DNA from: Seminavis robusta
Lineage: Eukaryota; Bacillariophyta; Bacillariophyceae; Naviculales; Naviculaceae
Direction of reading: 5' to 3'
NCBI GenBank assembly: GCA_903772945.1
Contig: CAICTM010000281.1
Coordinates: forward strand, 1-64,000
DNA length: 64,000 nucleotides
Part shown: in pieces, positions 42,639 through 52,989 of the stretch
How positions within the stretch are numbered: position 1 is the stretch's first letter
Layout: each line of letters begins with the position of its first letter
The notes under the pieces: model-generated
The model's database searches: none
What the model saw: the letters and a program-made list of their open reading frames with translations, nothing else
Told to the model about the DNA's origin: nothing
Program-made: the position numbers and the translations under genes

Positions 42639-43397
42639 CTATGTCAGCTCATGCTCTTCTATCTGTATCTCTTTCACGGTACTTGCCCCTTTTGCACTTG
42701 TGAGCTCCAGGTCGTCAAAGCAGATTACTTCATCCAAGCTCGTTGGAGCATCTTTGCTGACCACTGGAGTAGCAAACCTCCAATACAATCCGGCAATCAA
42801 TAGTGATGTTGCTGCCAGGAATCCCACCAGCGGCAGAGTCTGTTCTGTCTTCGTCTGGGCTTTTGGTATGTTGCCAATATCTGCATGGAGCCAAAATGGA
42901 GTGGCATTGCCGTAGATTGTAGTTATCTCACAATTCTTTGACAGGAGACTCTCGTTCAATAGTAACGTGTGTGCTTCTCTAGAAGTACCACATGCCTTGG
43001 GCAAACAGGGGTAATCGCTCAACACAGATGCAATATCTTTTTTAGTTCCACATTGAACCGTGACATTGGGACCTGTGTATTCCAGCTTGGCGGAAGCTTG
43101 GCACTCGCAGGCAACATACTCATCGTATGACAGGCTGTTCAAATCGCACCACCGTACTCTCTCCTCATTAAGATTTTCCTCTGTGGTGACTTGGTGAGGT
43201 TGACTCAATTCATGGGCGATTATCTTGGAAATTCCCGTCATCTGCTGGTGCCAAGTCCCAAACTGCAAACAACACTCATCGCTCAGGTCGATCACTTGGC
43301 CTTTCTTCCGGCAGACCGGGTGGTCAATATTTGCCTTCACTGCATTGAGAATAATGGATATAAGAAGCGCCGGGTACAACAGCAGCAGCAGCTTCAT
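42639..43397 (-). CDS. Secreted Cys-rich single-pass membrane protein, unknown
   Basis: A 252-residue protein from the ATG at 43397. The signal peptide (MKLLLLLYPALLISIILNAV, mature from about ANIDHP) leads into an ectodomain of about 165 residues. It has ten cysteines including a CC pair and CECQ, and N-glycosylation sites (NVTV, NESL, NATP). One transmembrane helix (LPLVGFLAATSLLIAGLYW, about 187-208) is followed by a 45-residue acidic cytosolic tail. This is a type I topology. The even cysteine number fits a disulfide-bonded extracellular domain. No family is recognised. Adhesion or receptor roles would be guesses. Confidence 0.7.
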   Translation of the reverse strand: MKLLLLLYPALLISIILNAVKANIDHPVCRKKGQVIDLSDECCLQFGTWHQQMTGISKIIAHELSQPHQVTTEENLNEERVRWCDLNSLSYDEYVACECQASAKLEYTGPNVTVQCGTKKDIASVLSDYPCLPKACGTSREAHTLLLNESLLSKNCEITTIYGNATPFWLHADIGNIPKAQTKTEQTLPLVGFLAATSLLIAGLYWRFATPVVSKDAPTSLDEVICFDDLELTSAKGASTVKEIQIEEHELT

Positions 43398-43550
43398 GGT
43401 GATCCCTCCCTTGGTTTTTGGCGGCAACGCTTCTTACTGATGAATCACTGCTTCCATTGTGGCAGATAGATTCAAGGGGCGTTGGACGAAATTTTGGTCT
43501 TTTCTCCAAGCAACCAATGCTGAAATCGAATGTTGATCGAGGTGACAGTC

Positions 43551-43590
43551 GATCGAATGATTCGATTCATTCGATTCAATCGAATCATTC
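43551..43590. repeat. GAATC/GATTC palindromic repeat
   Basis: Alternating orientations of the pentamer (gatcgaatgattcgattcat and onward) form a self-complementary block. Related arrays lie at 7828-7868 and 54945-54999. Confidence 0.85.
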
Positions 43591-43622
43591 ATCAGCTGTT
43601 TCAATCACAGTTTGGTGCTGCC

Positions 43623-43646
43623 TGGTACCGGTACCGGTACTGGTGC
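43623..43646. repeat. GGTACC-GGTACC palindrome
   Basis: A 24-base tandem of GGTACC with one variant unit. The same hexamer family is scattered through intergenic spacers across the window. Confidence 0.8.
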
Positions 43647-43723
43647 CAAGTATGTGAGTGTGACTGAGGTCGTCCAGACACGGTAAACTTTGCGGGCAAT
43701 ACATTTGAGTTAGTTAGACAACT

Positions 43724-43753
43724 ACCTTTCCGGTTGGTTCGAAAAATACCCCC
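43724..43753 (+). repeat. Left terminal inverted repeat of the mariner-like element
   Basis: Thirty bases identical to the reverse complement of 52877-52906, ending in a C-run. The first TA pair (43723-43724) is the likely target-site copy. Confidence 0.92.
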
Positions 43754-43928
43754 TGGCAAATGCAAATAAAAGATTTAAGAGGCAACGACTGTAACTGCCG
43801 TGACTTACAACAAGTTTTGACATTAGATAACGGCACTAAATGTTAAATCTTTCAGTCATACCAAAACCTTGACGGGATGCGACCAAAGAATCGAAACAGC
43901 AAAGTCGATCAGCATTGCACAATGGCGT

Positions 43929-46872
43929 TCAGTCGTCCTCTTCCACTTCTACAAGCTCTCTGACAACCTCCTCCTCTTCTGCAAATAGCGCATTCTCTTC
44001 GTCCCCCTCTGCTCCCTCGTCGTCATCGCCAACAGCAGATTCGAAACCAGGGGGAGGTTGAATTACAATCGGAACAACAACTTTTTCCCGTGCCTGATCA
44101 ACCAAATGGTTGTCACCATTTCCGGCAACAATCAGCCTCAAAACCTTCTCCCAGCGCTTGTAGATGTTGCGAAATGCACGGTATGAATCATACTTTTCCC
44201 AAGCTTCCTCAACAGTTCTAGCCAAGGCATTGGCGCTAGTGTTGGTCCGTGTTCGATGCAGCTTTTCGACGTAACTTTGGAGACCCATCCAAACACCCAA
44301 ATCAAGCAGATTGGTCTCCGGGCTCCTCGGTACTTGATGAAGCACCTGCACGTTATATTGCTGTTCCAACTGATCGACATAGTCAGCGATGCAATCTTTT
44401 GTACCATGGCCTCCAGCGTTATCCATAATCAAAATGATTTTCTGTGTCAGAGGGACCCAGTGGTAAGCCTTCCGAATTGCCTCTCCAATCAACAGCATGT
44501 TGTTAATCATGAACTTTGAATCGCATGTTACGTCTTGCTCATACTCATCTCCCTTGCGACGCACAAACTGCAGCTGGAGATGCTTCAGCTCCAAGGGGAC
44601 TCGTGTCCTTCTGTTTTTGTCGAAGAAGCCAAGCTTTCCACCCAACGTGTCTGTTTCTTTGAGAGCTGCCCATTTCTTCTTTCCATGTTGGTTGTATGAT
44701 ACGTACCGCAACACGAGCCGATCTCTTGTTTCTTGATCTATTCCCCACTCGGTCTGAGCTTGGATTATGTCAAGCAACTGCTTTGCTGTTGTGTTGGGAG
44801 CGGAAGGAGGAACCAGACGTCTCCAGCTTTCATGGATCTGCCTGTTGTATTGGAAGTTATCCACAATCTGCTTGTAGTATGTACTCTTCTTGCATTGGAC
44901 AGTTTCACTCACTCGCTTCATCATAATCTTCCCATCAAAGTCCTTGTCAGGGTGGGGACAAGCCACGACGCCCATGTACATCACCTTCTTTGTGAATCGA
45001 CGGCTTGCTACTCTTCGTGGGGGATACAACTCATCGGTGCTGAGGTCTTCTGATGGTTGTTTTGGCAGTATCTTTCGCTTTCTTCTTCGGGAGATGATAT
45101 AGAACCACTTCTCATCAAGCCAAACATAATATGGAGGGCCAGAATGGGGCTCTCTGAAGTCATCATCGACCGATGAGTCGTTAGATGCATCATCAGCAGC
45201 ACGTTGCTCCAGACCGGCGAGATAATGTTGCTCAAGCTCCCGTAGGCGTTCTTGCGACCATTGGGAGGCGTTGAGCTTTCTTTTCCTCGGTTAGGATCGG
45301 CCTTGAGACAGAAGCTTTCGCGGTGCCCTGGCGTCGAGTGAACCACGAGTGCAATGCCCAGCGACCAAATTTTTTCAGGTGCTTCTCAGGGTCACTCTCT
45401 TTCTTCGACAGTTCAATCATCGCCGCGGCTAGCTCCGAGTATGGACCATCATCACCGGCTTCTGATGCACTTTGAGCTTTCCGGAAAAGGCTCAAGATGT
45501 AGCCGGGGTAGACCTGATCAAAACTATCAAGATATCGTGAGTTTCGGCCGCCAGCTTTGAAGTGGAGTGCATCCGGCAACAGTGTCTCCCCTGTCTTGAC
45601 TGAAGTCTCAAATGTTGTATTCCACATTCGAACACGGTTTCCTTTGGGTGGTTTTTGGAATCCTTTGTCATACGCAACAAGCCGACAGGCAGCTTGTGCT
45701 ATATCTTGTTTCTTGCTCTTTGACAGCCCAGGAGTCGCGTATCCCCACGATCGTGCCACACACACGATAACCCATCTCATGAGGGGATCTGGACGCCTCT
45801 GTTTGATCAATCCAATACTACCGGTTCCAAATCGCGATGGTCTCAAGCCGTTGTCATCTCTTCGATCGAAGTTCAGGTTCTTGGCGATGTACATATCGGT
45901 TGGCTCGCTCCAGTCAGGTCGAGGTTGCTGGAGTTGCTCCAATATTGCAGATGGGTTCATTGGGTTGGAGTAAACATGACAATCTGCCTCCTCCTCCATC
46001 TCCGTCTCATTGGTGCCAAAGGCAATGCTGTTGTCGCCGTTCGGGAGTGGCAGCAGAACGGTTTCGATCTCTTCTGCGAATTCAACGGTGTTGCCGTGAA
46101 CTGATGGGCTCATCCTTGGAGCGACAATGGAAGTGACACCAAAAGATATCCGTCTCCGTGTGTTTGTGTGTGGTGTGGAAAGTCCACCATCCGGATTTGG
46201 TCGCTTCGACGCTGTGCTTGGGTTACTATTCTCTTGGTCGGAAAGAGCATCCACATCTCCCTGATCAAGAAAAGGTGAGTTTACGTTGTTCCCTGTACTG
46301 TAATTCTGGTTCCATGAAGCTATTGCTCTTTTCAAGTCTGTCACTTTGCGGTTTGTATTGAGCCCTCTCCTTATAAAGTGAATTGGGGACTTCTTGTGGA
46401 TGAAACGCTTGAGTCGGTTGCCACCACCAACGTCGTCGCCAAAGACTGGAATCTTCGGATCAGGAAATGACACAGTTGGGTGTTGCTCTGCTGCTCTTGG
46501 CTTGTTCCTGATTACAAAAAGCAACTTCCTTGGCTGGTTGAAGAGCGTAAGCTGACTCTTCTTAAACATAGCCTTGGCAGGTCTGAATCGTTTGTTTAGC
46601 TCTGCAATCGAGTTGTCGTCGCAAAGGCTGCAGATAGTCGCTCCGTTGGCTGTTTCTTCGAAAATAATGCCGGTAGCTAGTAGCATGTTATGACAAGTTG
46701 CATAGTCTAGATCTAGGACTTGACAGAGGCTATTGTTGGCTGCTGCGAGATCTGGTGCCGTCGGTAGCACAAACCAACGCTTGCCTACAAGCCGTCCAAG
46801 GAGTTGCTCTAGAAGCTGGAACGTTGCATTTGCCACTATTTCGTCTGCAGCCAAATCGCTTTCAGATATCAT
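43929..46872 (-). pseudogene. DD39D mariner-like transposase, frameshifted
   Basis: Cut-and-paste transposase in two overlapping frames. Part 1 (46872 to 45232, 546 residues) starts at an ATG and holds a hydrophilic N-terminal region with a Cys pair (SLCDD) and a helical basic segment (SKKQDIAQAACRL). Part 2 is open from 45290 to 43929. It contains the catalytic core: first Asp in YYVWLDEKWFY, second in IILIMDNAGGH, third in SPETNLLDLGVW. The last two Asp are separated by 39 residues. DD39D with LLDLG is the plant/protist mariner signature. The parts need a +1 shift near 45240-45290, close to an A-rich run (gaggaaaagaaag). A one-base lesion is simplest; an unrecognised intron or programmed shift is possible. 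A highly acidic C-terminus follows. Confidence 0.85.
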
Positions 46873-46978
46873 TGTTGGCTACAGTATTCTTTAAGACTAT
46901 GATAGCGCCTAATGCGATTGAAGAAAAGCAGCCAGCCAGCGCACGAGAGATGCCAACAATGAAGAGACGAACGGAGCA

Positions 46979-47422
46979 TCAGGGGCTGCTTGTTTTCAGA
47001 GACTCAGCAACTGTTTGTTCCGCGAATCGGAGAGCTTCTCCGAACAGAAGTGCATCTTCATTGAATGGGATTCGGAATGTCATTGAGATGATCCCTTCCT
47101 CTTCCAATGAACGGAGGCAAATTTTGAGGGCTTGGTTGCCACCGGAGGCACTCACAACTTTCTTGGTTTTGTCCATTGTCCAACGAGAACTCACTGGGAG
47201 ACAGAAGGTTGCACATGGCACACCATCATCACTATACATAACAAGGCGGAAGAGTGGCTCCAATCTGTAACGTTGGAGGCTCATGGGGCCAGCAATCCGA
47301 TGAGTTTTTGTTGCTGCTGAATTTTCGTCCGTACTCCACGGGACAGTAAAATCAAGCGTTGCTGCGGTTTCACCGGCAGCCTCTCCTTGGAGTGTGACGA
47401 TTGCATTCCATTTGTTTTCCAT
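46979..47422 (-). CDS. Transposon-borne hypothetical protein A
   Basis: A 147-residue protein upstream of and co-directional with the transposase, inside the inverted repeats. ATG at 47422. No signal peptide, membrane segment or known motif. It is mixed alpha/beta in appearance (WNAIVTLQGEAAGETAATLD, IISMTFRIPFNEDALLFGEA). It faces gene B at 47630 across a 207-bp spacer, so a shared divergent promoter is likely. It may be an accessory gene of the transposon or captured host DNA. Confidence 0.55.
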   Translation of the reverse strand: MENKWNAIVTLQGEAAGETAATLDFTVPWSTDENSAATKTHRIAGPMSLQRYRLEPLFRLVMYSDDGVPCATFCLPVSSRWTMDKTKKVVSASGGNQALKICLRSLEEEGIISMTFRIPFNEDALLFGEALRFAEQTVAESLKTSSP

Positions 47423-47629
47423 TGTTGGAGTGGAGTAGATTGTGAGTATTGGATGAGACTGCTGTTCGATCCGATTAGAGAGTCGGAATGGAATGGGCGG
47501 GCAAATTCAAATTCAAAGAATAATCCTATGTTTTTGTGAGAAGAGAGCCCGGGTTGATGCATTGTTTCTTTGGCAACACAAGCTCAACACAGCAGTTCGC
47601 ACAATCAGTTGCACTTACAGTCTCTAATC

Positions 47630-48178
47630 ATGGCGCAATACTCTTCTTCTCGCATGCATATCACCGTCTCCCATGGCATTACCAACCGTGCGACTTTGGA
47701 AACTCTCTCTGAGCGTGATCTTGGCAAGCTCAACACTGCGCTTGAAAAAGCAATCGAGCTAGGAATGGAAAACGATACAAGGATGGATGTGGCTTTCTGC
47801 AGCAATGTACACTTCCCCGATGACAAGCTCTTGGATGTAGTCGCTTTTCTTGACAAGCAAAAGGGTGTGCGCAAAACGGTGGAAGCATCCCATGATCTGA
47901 TCATTTTCACAACAACGGCGGAGTTTGTTGTTACCATCCGCTTCTACGGCAACAAGAAGCAAACCATCAAGCCCACCCCTGCTATATCCAACCACAAATA
48001 TGCCAAGGATGAGTTGCTTTTCATGGCTCAACCATCGGGCCGTCGTGGTGGTGGCCGCCGTGGCCGTGCCAAGAATCCCCCTCCTCCATCTGTCGATGAG
48101 GACGATTCGTCTGTCGAGGTCGATGTGGAGCTCTCTCAAGCTTTTGTTGCATTGGGTCACTCCACACCTCGCAAGTAG
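47630..48178 (+). CDS. Transposon-borne hypothetical protein B, RG-rich
   Basis: A 182-residue protein with ATG at 47630 (frame open from 47570). The N-terminal two thirds look globular (RATLETLSERDLGKLNTALE, HDLIIFTTTAEFVVTIRFYG). The C-terminal part has a basic GRRGGGRRGRAKN stretch, typical of nucleic-acid binding tails, then a Pro run and an acidic segment. It lies inside the mariner-like element and just before the nested LTR element. A role in transposon DNA or RNA binding is a guess from the RG tail. Confidence 0.55.
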   Translation: MAQYSSSRMHITVSHGITNRATLETLSERDLGKLNTALEKAIELGMENDTRMDVAFCSNVHFPDDKLLDVVAFLDKQKGVRKTVEASHDLIIFTTTAEFVVTIRFYGNKKQTIKPTPAISNHKYAKDELLFMAQPSGRRGGGRRGRAKNPPPPSVDEDDSSVEVDVELSQAFVALGHSTPRK

Positions 48179-48232
48179 AAGACCGCACTGTGTTGTTGAA
48201 CGGCACTTTTCGCCATCTTGATGGAGGCAATG

Positions 48233-48704
48233 TGCAATACACGGCTCTTAGCCTTATTCGCGACTCGATCCTAGATAGGGTTTGAGTTCGACTCATGACT
48301 GAGTTCTAGCCTTATTCGCGACTCAGCCTAGATAGGGTCTGATTCGACTCATGACTGAGTCTCTCGTGAATAGTCATTTGACAGGGTTCTCAATGACCGC
48401 TTAGTCATACTAGGTTGATGGATGAAACATCGCTCTCAGATATTTAGCCAGCGTGGGAATTATTCACGCACTAGATAATGCTAGACGAATCTTCACGCGT
48501 TCCGTTTTTGGATCTGAATGAGTAGGATTGTCTACCGCAAACCTACTCTATCACACTTCTACAGTTTCCGCGCGGTAGTTCAGATTTACGATCCTTTGGT
48601 TGTAGAATCTCTCTCGTTGATTAGTTTCTGCTTCTCAACTCTCAACTTCATCCCAAAAATCAAAACACTCGAAAGATCTTTACACTTAGCTTTAGCGTAG
48701 TGCA
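48233..48704 (+). repeat. Left LTR (472 bp)
   Basis: Longer than the right LTR, mainly through a tandem duplication of about 55 bp (ttattcgcgactc unit near 48255 and 48312) and small indels. Confidence 0.85.
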
Positions 48705-51700
48705 TTTTGTTGAACAAACACAATAGCTTTTCAGCTACCCTCAATACTATTCCTCAACATGAAGATTGCCAAGACGCATACACCAGCTTCGAGTCTAAGC
48801 TGCAGTGACAAACCCATCCTCTCTCTCATCGAACCTCGATGATGTAATGCGAAATCGACGATTCTCGCTCTACCACCTACAACTTCGTACTGTTCCAGCA
48901 GATGCTGTACAGCGCACAAGTACACCTCAAGAGTCCAAATCATTCAAAGGATCTGAGAATCCACGTCAGACCATCAAGTGGGCTGAACGTATGGAGAAGG
49001 TCTTCGTGGACTCTGCCATTGCTACGCCTGACGACAAACATAACTCCTCAAGGAGATGACTTCTAGCGTCTGCCAAGATCAGCTACGAATCTAGCTGTGG
49101 AGGCCACCGTGAAATACGTTGGAGTGCCTTGCGCCAGATTGCGTCAACGCGATTCCTCCACGCCGACATACTTGGCGGTGAAGACGAAGCCACTTTCTCA
49201 AGCACGTTTCCAGGCTGCCTGAACTGAGCACTCAGCCTGCTTTGGACGGACGCTGACATTAACGTTTGGCATAAATGCCTGTATCGAAGCGGTCGTGTCC
49301 CTACAAGGCTCTGAAAAGCAGAAAAGCTTCAATGCGTCGCAAGATGCGTAAGCCTGCTGATATGTCTACTCGGGCTTATGTCACAACCTCAGTCGGATGA
49401 ACACCGATTGAACTTCCTGTTTCTACCACCTTTTGACCCCAACCAAACATTGACCATGACGAAGTCATTGACATTGTTGTCATGGATTTCCACGCGTCGT
49501 GAGATGAAGAAGATGAACGAACACGACTTGATCTCTTCTCAGCTCCTTATCGGAGAAACCTTTGGATTTGCGAACGCATGGAATCCTCCCGAGACTTTGA
49601 CAAGGCGAGGTATGCCAAGCAAGCTCCTACGAGTAAGAACGAAGAAGCTCCAAGATCAGTTTACTCGAACAACGACCACTCTTCCAAAGCAACTAAGAAA
49701 ATTGGTTGCCGACTACCACGAGTCCAGCACTTCACAACACTGCTGACTCGCATGACTTGAAGAAGCCCAGGCCTAAGTCTCAGTCCTCGTCTCGACAACC
49801 CGATAACAAGCCAACGCTTTAATCACGAAACAAGAACTTGGAAACGCTCAAGTTCCGACGACGCCAAGACCATTGACACCAAGAAGAATCCCCTCTGTTC
49901 CTCATGGAAGAAGGTTCCAACGCTGCGTCAAGGTTGATAAGAAGAAATGCGAATGCAACCATGATTGGCAAAGCGCAAGTCATGACAACTCCGACAACGA
50001 GGACGACTCCTCTGTTGGATCCATCAACATTGATGGACAAGAAGGATGGGCCGCTGTCGACAGGCAGCTGCCGAATTCGACTTCAATCTTTCGGATGGAG
50101 AGATCTCCGTTTCTGAGGATTAGGCCAGGGTATGATTGATTCAACGGAACACATGTTTCCCGATATCTCATACCTAAGTGATGGAGATATCTCACTAAAT
50201 AGTAACAAGATTTGTTTGCAAATAACGAAGTCTACGGCAAATTAGATGATTTCCTAGAATCTGCTCAACTAGACACTGACCATCTGTTCAGCATCGTTAA
50301 CTTTCGTCCATGGCCATCAACTCATCAACGTCGCACGACAAGAGACTTTGAAACTATCTTCTTCTATGTTAGTTTTAACAGACGAGCGAAAGGGAAACGA
50401 AAAACCGTTACACTCTGTTGCTTACTGGATACAGAAGCATCCGGAACTTTAATTGCTCAAACTCATGCTTAGAAATTACGCATGAAGGAACATGGGGGCG
50501 ACCAAACAATGCGGGACTGCTTCTATGAAGGAATTTAGACCCCGCACTAAGTGTAATGGCACACTCGCGATTCCTGAGTTCACCGATCGATAGAATATCA
50601 AGTGGAATTTACAAGTAACCAAGAACTTGGGGACGCAAGACATGATCATAGGTCAAAACACTCTCTTCGACCTAAGAATCAATTTTGATTTCACTACCAT
50701 GTCATGGGGGTGGAACCATGCATTTTTCCCGGCGAAAGGGAGCAACACCAATAGAAAGGAGAACTTCTCCAATTCCGATTCTGCAGTGTCAGCGACATGC
50801 AATTAGTCTAAAGAGATTCTTGATACGACGTCGAAACAACAGGCTTAAGGCAGATATGCCAGAGTCGAAATCCGTTAACAAGGAGGAGGTCAAAGAACTG
50901 CCTATCTATCTCAACCAAGTCTTCCGACCCAGTCGAAGGATACTTGGGAGAGTTGCGAAGGGACGACTACGAAGTAGAAATTCGTCCTGACGCTAAATCC
51001 TATTATACTAGGGCTCACCTTACTCCACGGGTCCATACCAACACTCTTAAGAGGAGGTGAACGTCTCTGCGAGAAACGGGGCACTCAGAAGGTGTAGAAT
51101 CGTCCAAGTGGGCTGGCAAAACTTTTATCAGTTTCTCAAGAAAGATGGATCTGTTACGATTCATCTCGCTTTTCGGGAACCGAAAAACGGAATCAAGGGA
51201 AGCCTTATCACTATCCAAAGATACAGGACATCTCTTGAACTTCCAGATGGATTCAAGTGCGTACAGTCTAGACCTGAACACGTGGACAATTCCACATCGA
51301 GCTGTCACCTCACTCGAAACAACACTATGCCATTGCATATGCCATTGCACTCCGAAGGGGAAAGTCACGAGTACAGAGGTTGCCATGGGCCTATGTAATA
51401 GTCTCGACATCTCTCAAAGGAAGATGAAAGCCGATATGCTGACTTGAGAAAATGTCCGTGCATACGTTGAATGATCAACTCATCCTAACGCGTCGATCTC
51501 GCAGATCGAGTTGAACAGTAGGATGATTTTTTCCCCAAGACTCCAAGAAGTCGGGATTGAAATCAACACTACCAAGCTTCCTCGATAGGAAAAACTGGAG
51601 TATCTAGACAATTGGACTTCTCGAGAAGGAAGCCCACTCTTAACTAAAACGATAAACAATACGATCCAGCTATCGCTCTTCCTACCAACAGGAATAACTT

Positions 51701-52314
51701 CGTAGATTCATTGGACCAATGAACTACCAAGGGCTGCTCCACGGCAGCAGGAGGTAACCATCGTCTGAACCAGACGTGGGTTACCCAGTATCATGACGGT
51801 CGTCATGGACAGAGAACGTGAATCCGCGTAGAGGTCGAGAAGACTTTCCGGGTGAACATGGACTTCGTCGGAAGTTCACGCATGTCAATCGTGACAAGCT
51901 CCCACATCCGTTTCAAAGAAAAACGGAAATACAGTCAAGAACGTCGCCAACTACTTATCCAAAAAACACGATAGGAGAAAACGGCACGTGTCCCTCATCA
52001 ACACACTGTCAACGACACTATGATGATTCTCAATATCAGAACCGTTAATACGGTCAGCCAACGCACAAGGTCCTTACACACAGACCGATCAATAACAATG
52101 GCACTGACGCTCCGACATACTACCGCAGTAGCGGCACAGTCTACCGACTTGGACATAAGGTATTTACACCAATACAAGGCCTGATCCCATTGTAGGATTG
52201 CCATCGTGCGACGCACATGTCTACATCCAATCTCGGAGAGTGCCCCGCATTTTATTCATATGTTTCCTTGTCCGACTGATGCGTGCCTTCCGTGACCCTT
52301 GTCAGGGGGCGAAT

Positions 52315-52682
52315 TGCAATACACGGCTCTTAGCCTATTCGCGACTCGATCCTAGATAGGGTTTGAGTTCGACTCAGACTGAGTCTCTCGTGAATAGTCA
52401 TTGAGACAGGGTTCTCAATGACCGCTCTATCATTACTAGGTTGATGATGAAAATCGCTCTAGATATTTAGCCAGCGTGGAGTACTTCCACGCCACTAGAT
52501 AAATGCTAGACGAATCTTCCACGCGTTCCGTTTTTTGGATCGTGGATGAGTAGGATTGCTACCGCAACCTACTCTATCACACTTTACAGTCTCCCGCGGC
52601 GGGAGTTCAGATTCTCATAACTTTCATTCTCTCAAACTCAAAACACTCGAAAGATCTTTACACTAGCTTTTAGCGTAGTGCA
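52315..52682 (+). repeat. Right LTR (368 bp)
   Basis: Matches the left LTR along its length with many indels. The divergence shows the insertion is old. Confidence 0.85.
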
Positions 52683-52876
52683 AATGACCAGTTCGAACGT
52701 TCTCCTTTTCGGCAATGAGGTTGTGGTATTCTGACAGCGGCATTGAAAGATTAAAAGTAATATTTTATTAGCTTAAAGTCAAAACTTGTTTGCTCTGCCT
52801 ACTTGCTGAAAAATCGTTCCTATGTACTTGAATACCGTATCTTAAATCTCCAATAACGGTGTGGATCGCCAGCGTG

Positions 52877-52906
52877 GGGGGTATTTTTCGAACCAACCGG
52901 AAAGGT
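52877..52906 (-). repeat. Right terminal inverted repeat of the mariner-like element
   Basis: Reverse complement identical to 43724-43753 over 30 bases. Directly abuts the tRNA-Ser-like sequence. Confidence 0.92.
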
Positions 52907-52989
52907 AACTCGGCCGAGTGGTTTTTAAAGGCGGGAGATTCGAAATCTATTGGAGTTTCTCCGCGTAGGTTCAAGTCCTGCTGTTGTCG
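52904..52989 (+). tRNA. tRNA-Ser(CGA)-like, 5' end at transposon boundary
   Basis: Class II tRNA layout: D arm GGCCGAGTGG (A box), anticodon loop TTCGAAA (CGA, serine), long variable arm GGAG-TTT-CTCC, T arm GTAGGTTCAAGTCCTGC (B box GGTTCAAGTCC), 3' acceptor TGTTGTC plus G, then a T-run near 52994. Oddities: an enlarged D loop, a mismatch in the anticodon stem, and C instead of T at position 8. The 5' acceptor at this place (GGTAACT) pairs only with wobbles and includes transposon bases. The better partner GACAAC lies at 43717-43722, on the other side of the element. It may be a tRNA broken by insertion, or a tRNA-like pseudogene. Confidence 0.6.

Larger units (their letters stand above)
48233..52682 (+). 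mobile_element. Decayed Ty3/gypsy LTR retrotransposon, nested in the mariner-like element
   Basis: Two LTRs (48233-48704 and 52315-52682) start TGCAATACACGG and end GTAGTGCA. The 4-bp string AATG lies just outside both ends, fitting a target duplication. Internal DNA has no long open frame. Remnants in several frames: an aspartic-protease motif (LLDTEASGTLI, near 50430) with the Gly of DTGA replaced; a downstream DMIIGQNTLFDL-like stretch near 50640; and reverse-transcriptase pieces (51050-51480, including MGLCNSLDI). The order protease then reverse transcriptase and the RT motif fit Ty3/gypsy. It is inactive. Confidence 0.85.
43725..52905 (-). mobile_element. Plant-type (DD39D) mariner-like transposon, 9.2 kb, with nested retrotransposon
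   Basis: Bounded by perfect 30-bp inverted repeats beginning ACCTTTCCGGTTGG. Inner terminal DNA is also related but diverged: gatttaag, acaagttttgac and atctttca occur in order on both sides. The outermost TA on each side fits the TA target duplication of the Tc1/mariner superfamily; an AACT duplication (43720-43723 and 52907-52910) is also possible. It carries a DD39D transposase and two divergent extra genes. Removing the nested LTR element (48233-52682) leaves an original size of about 4.7 kb. Confidence 0.85.

Noticed and set aside
48805-51450. Many short open frames as independent genes
   Set aside because: They are fragments of a decayed gypsy polyprotein between two LTRs.
48233-52682. 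Ty1/copia element, common in diatoms
   Set aside because: The protease-adjacent and RT motifs (DMIIG.., MGLCNSLDI) fit Ty3/gypsy better, and no integrase-before-RT order is seen.
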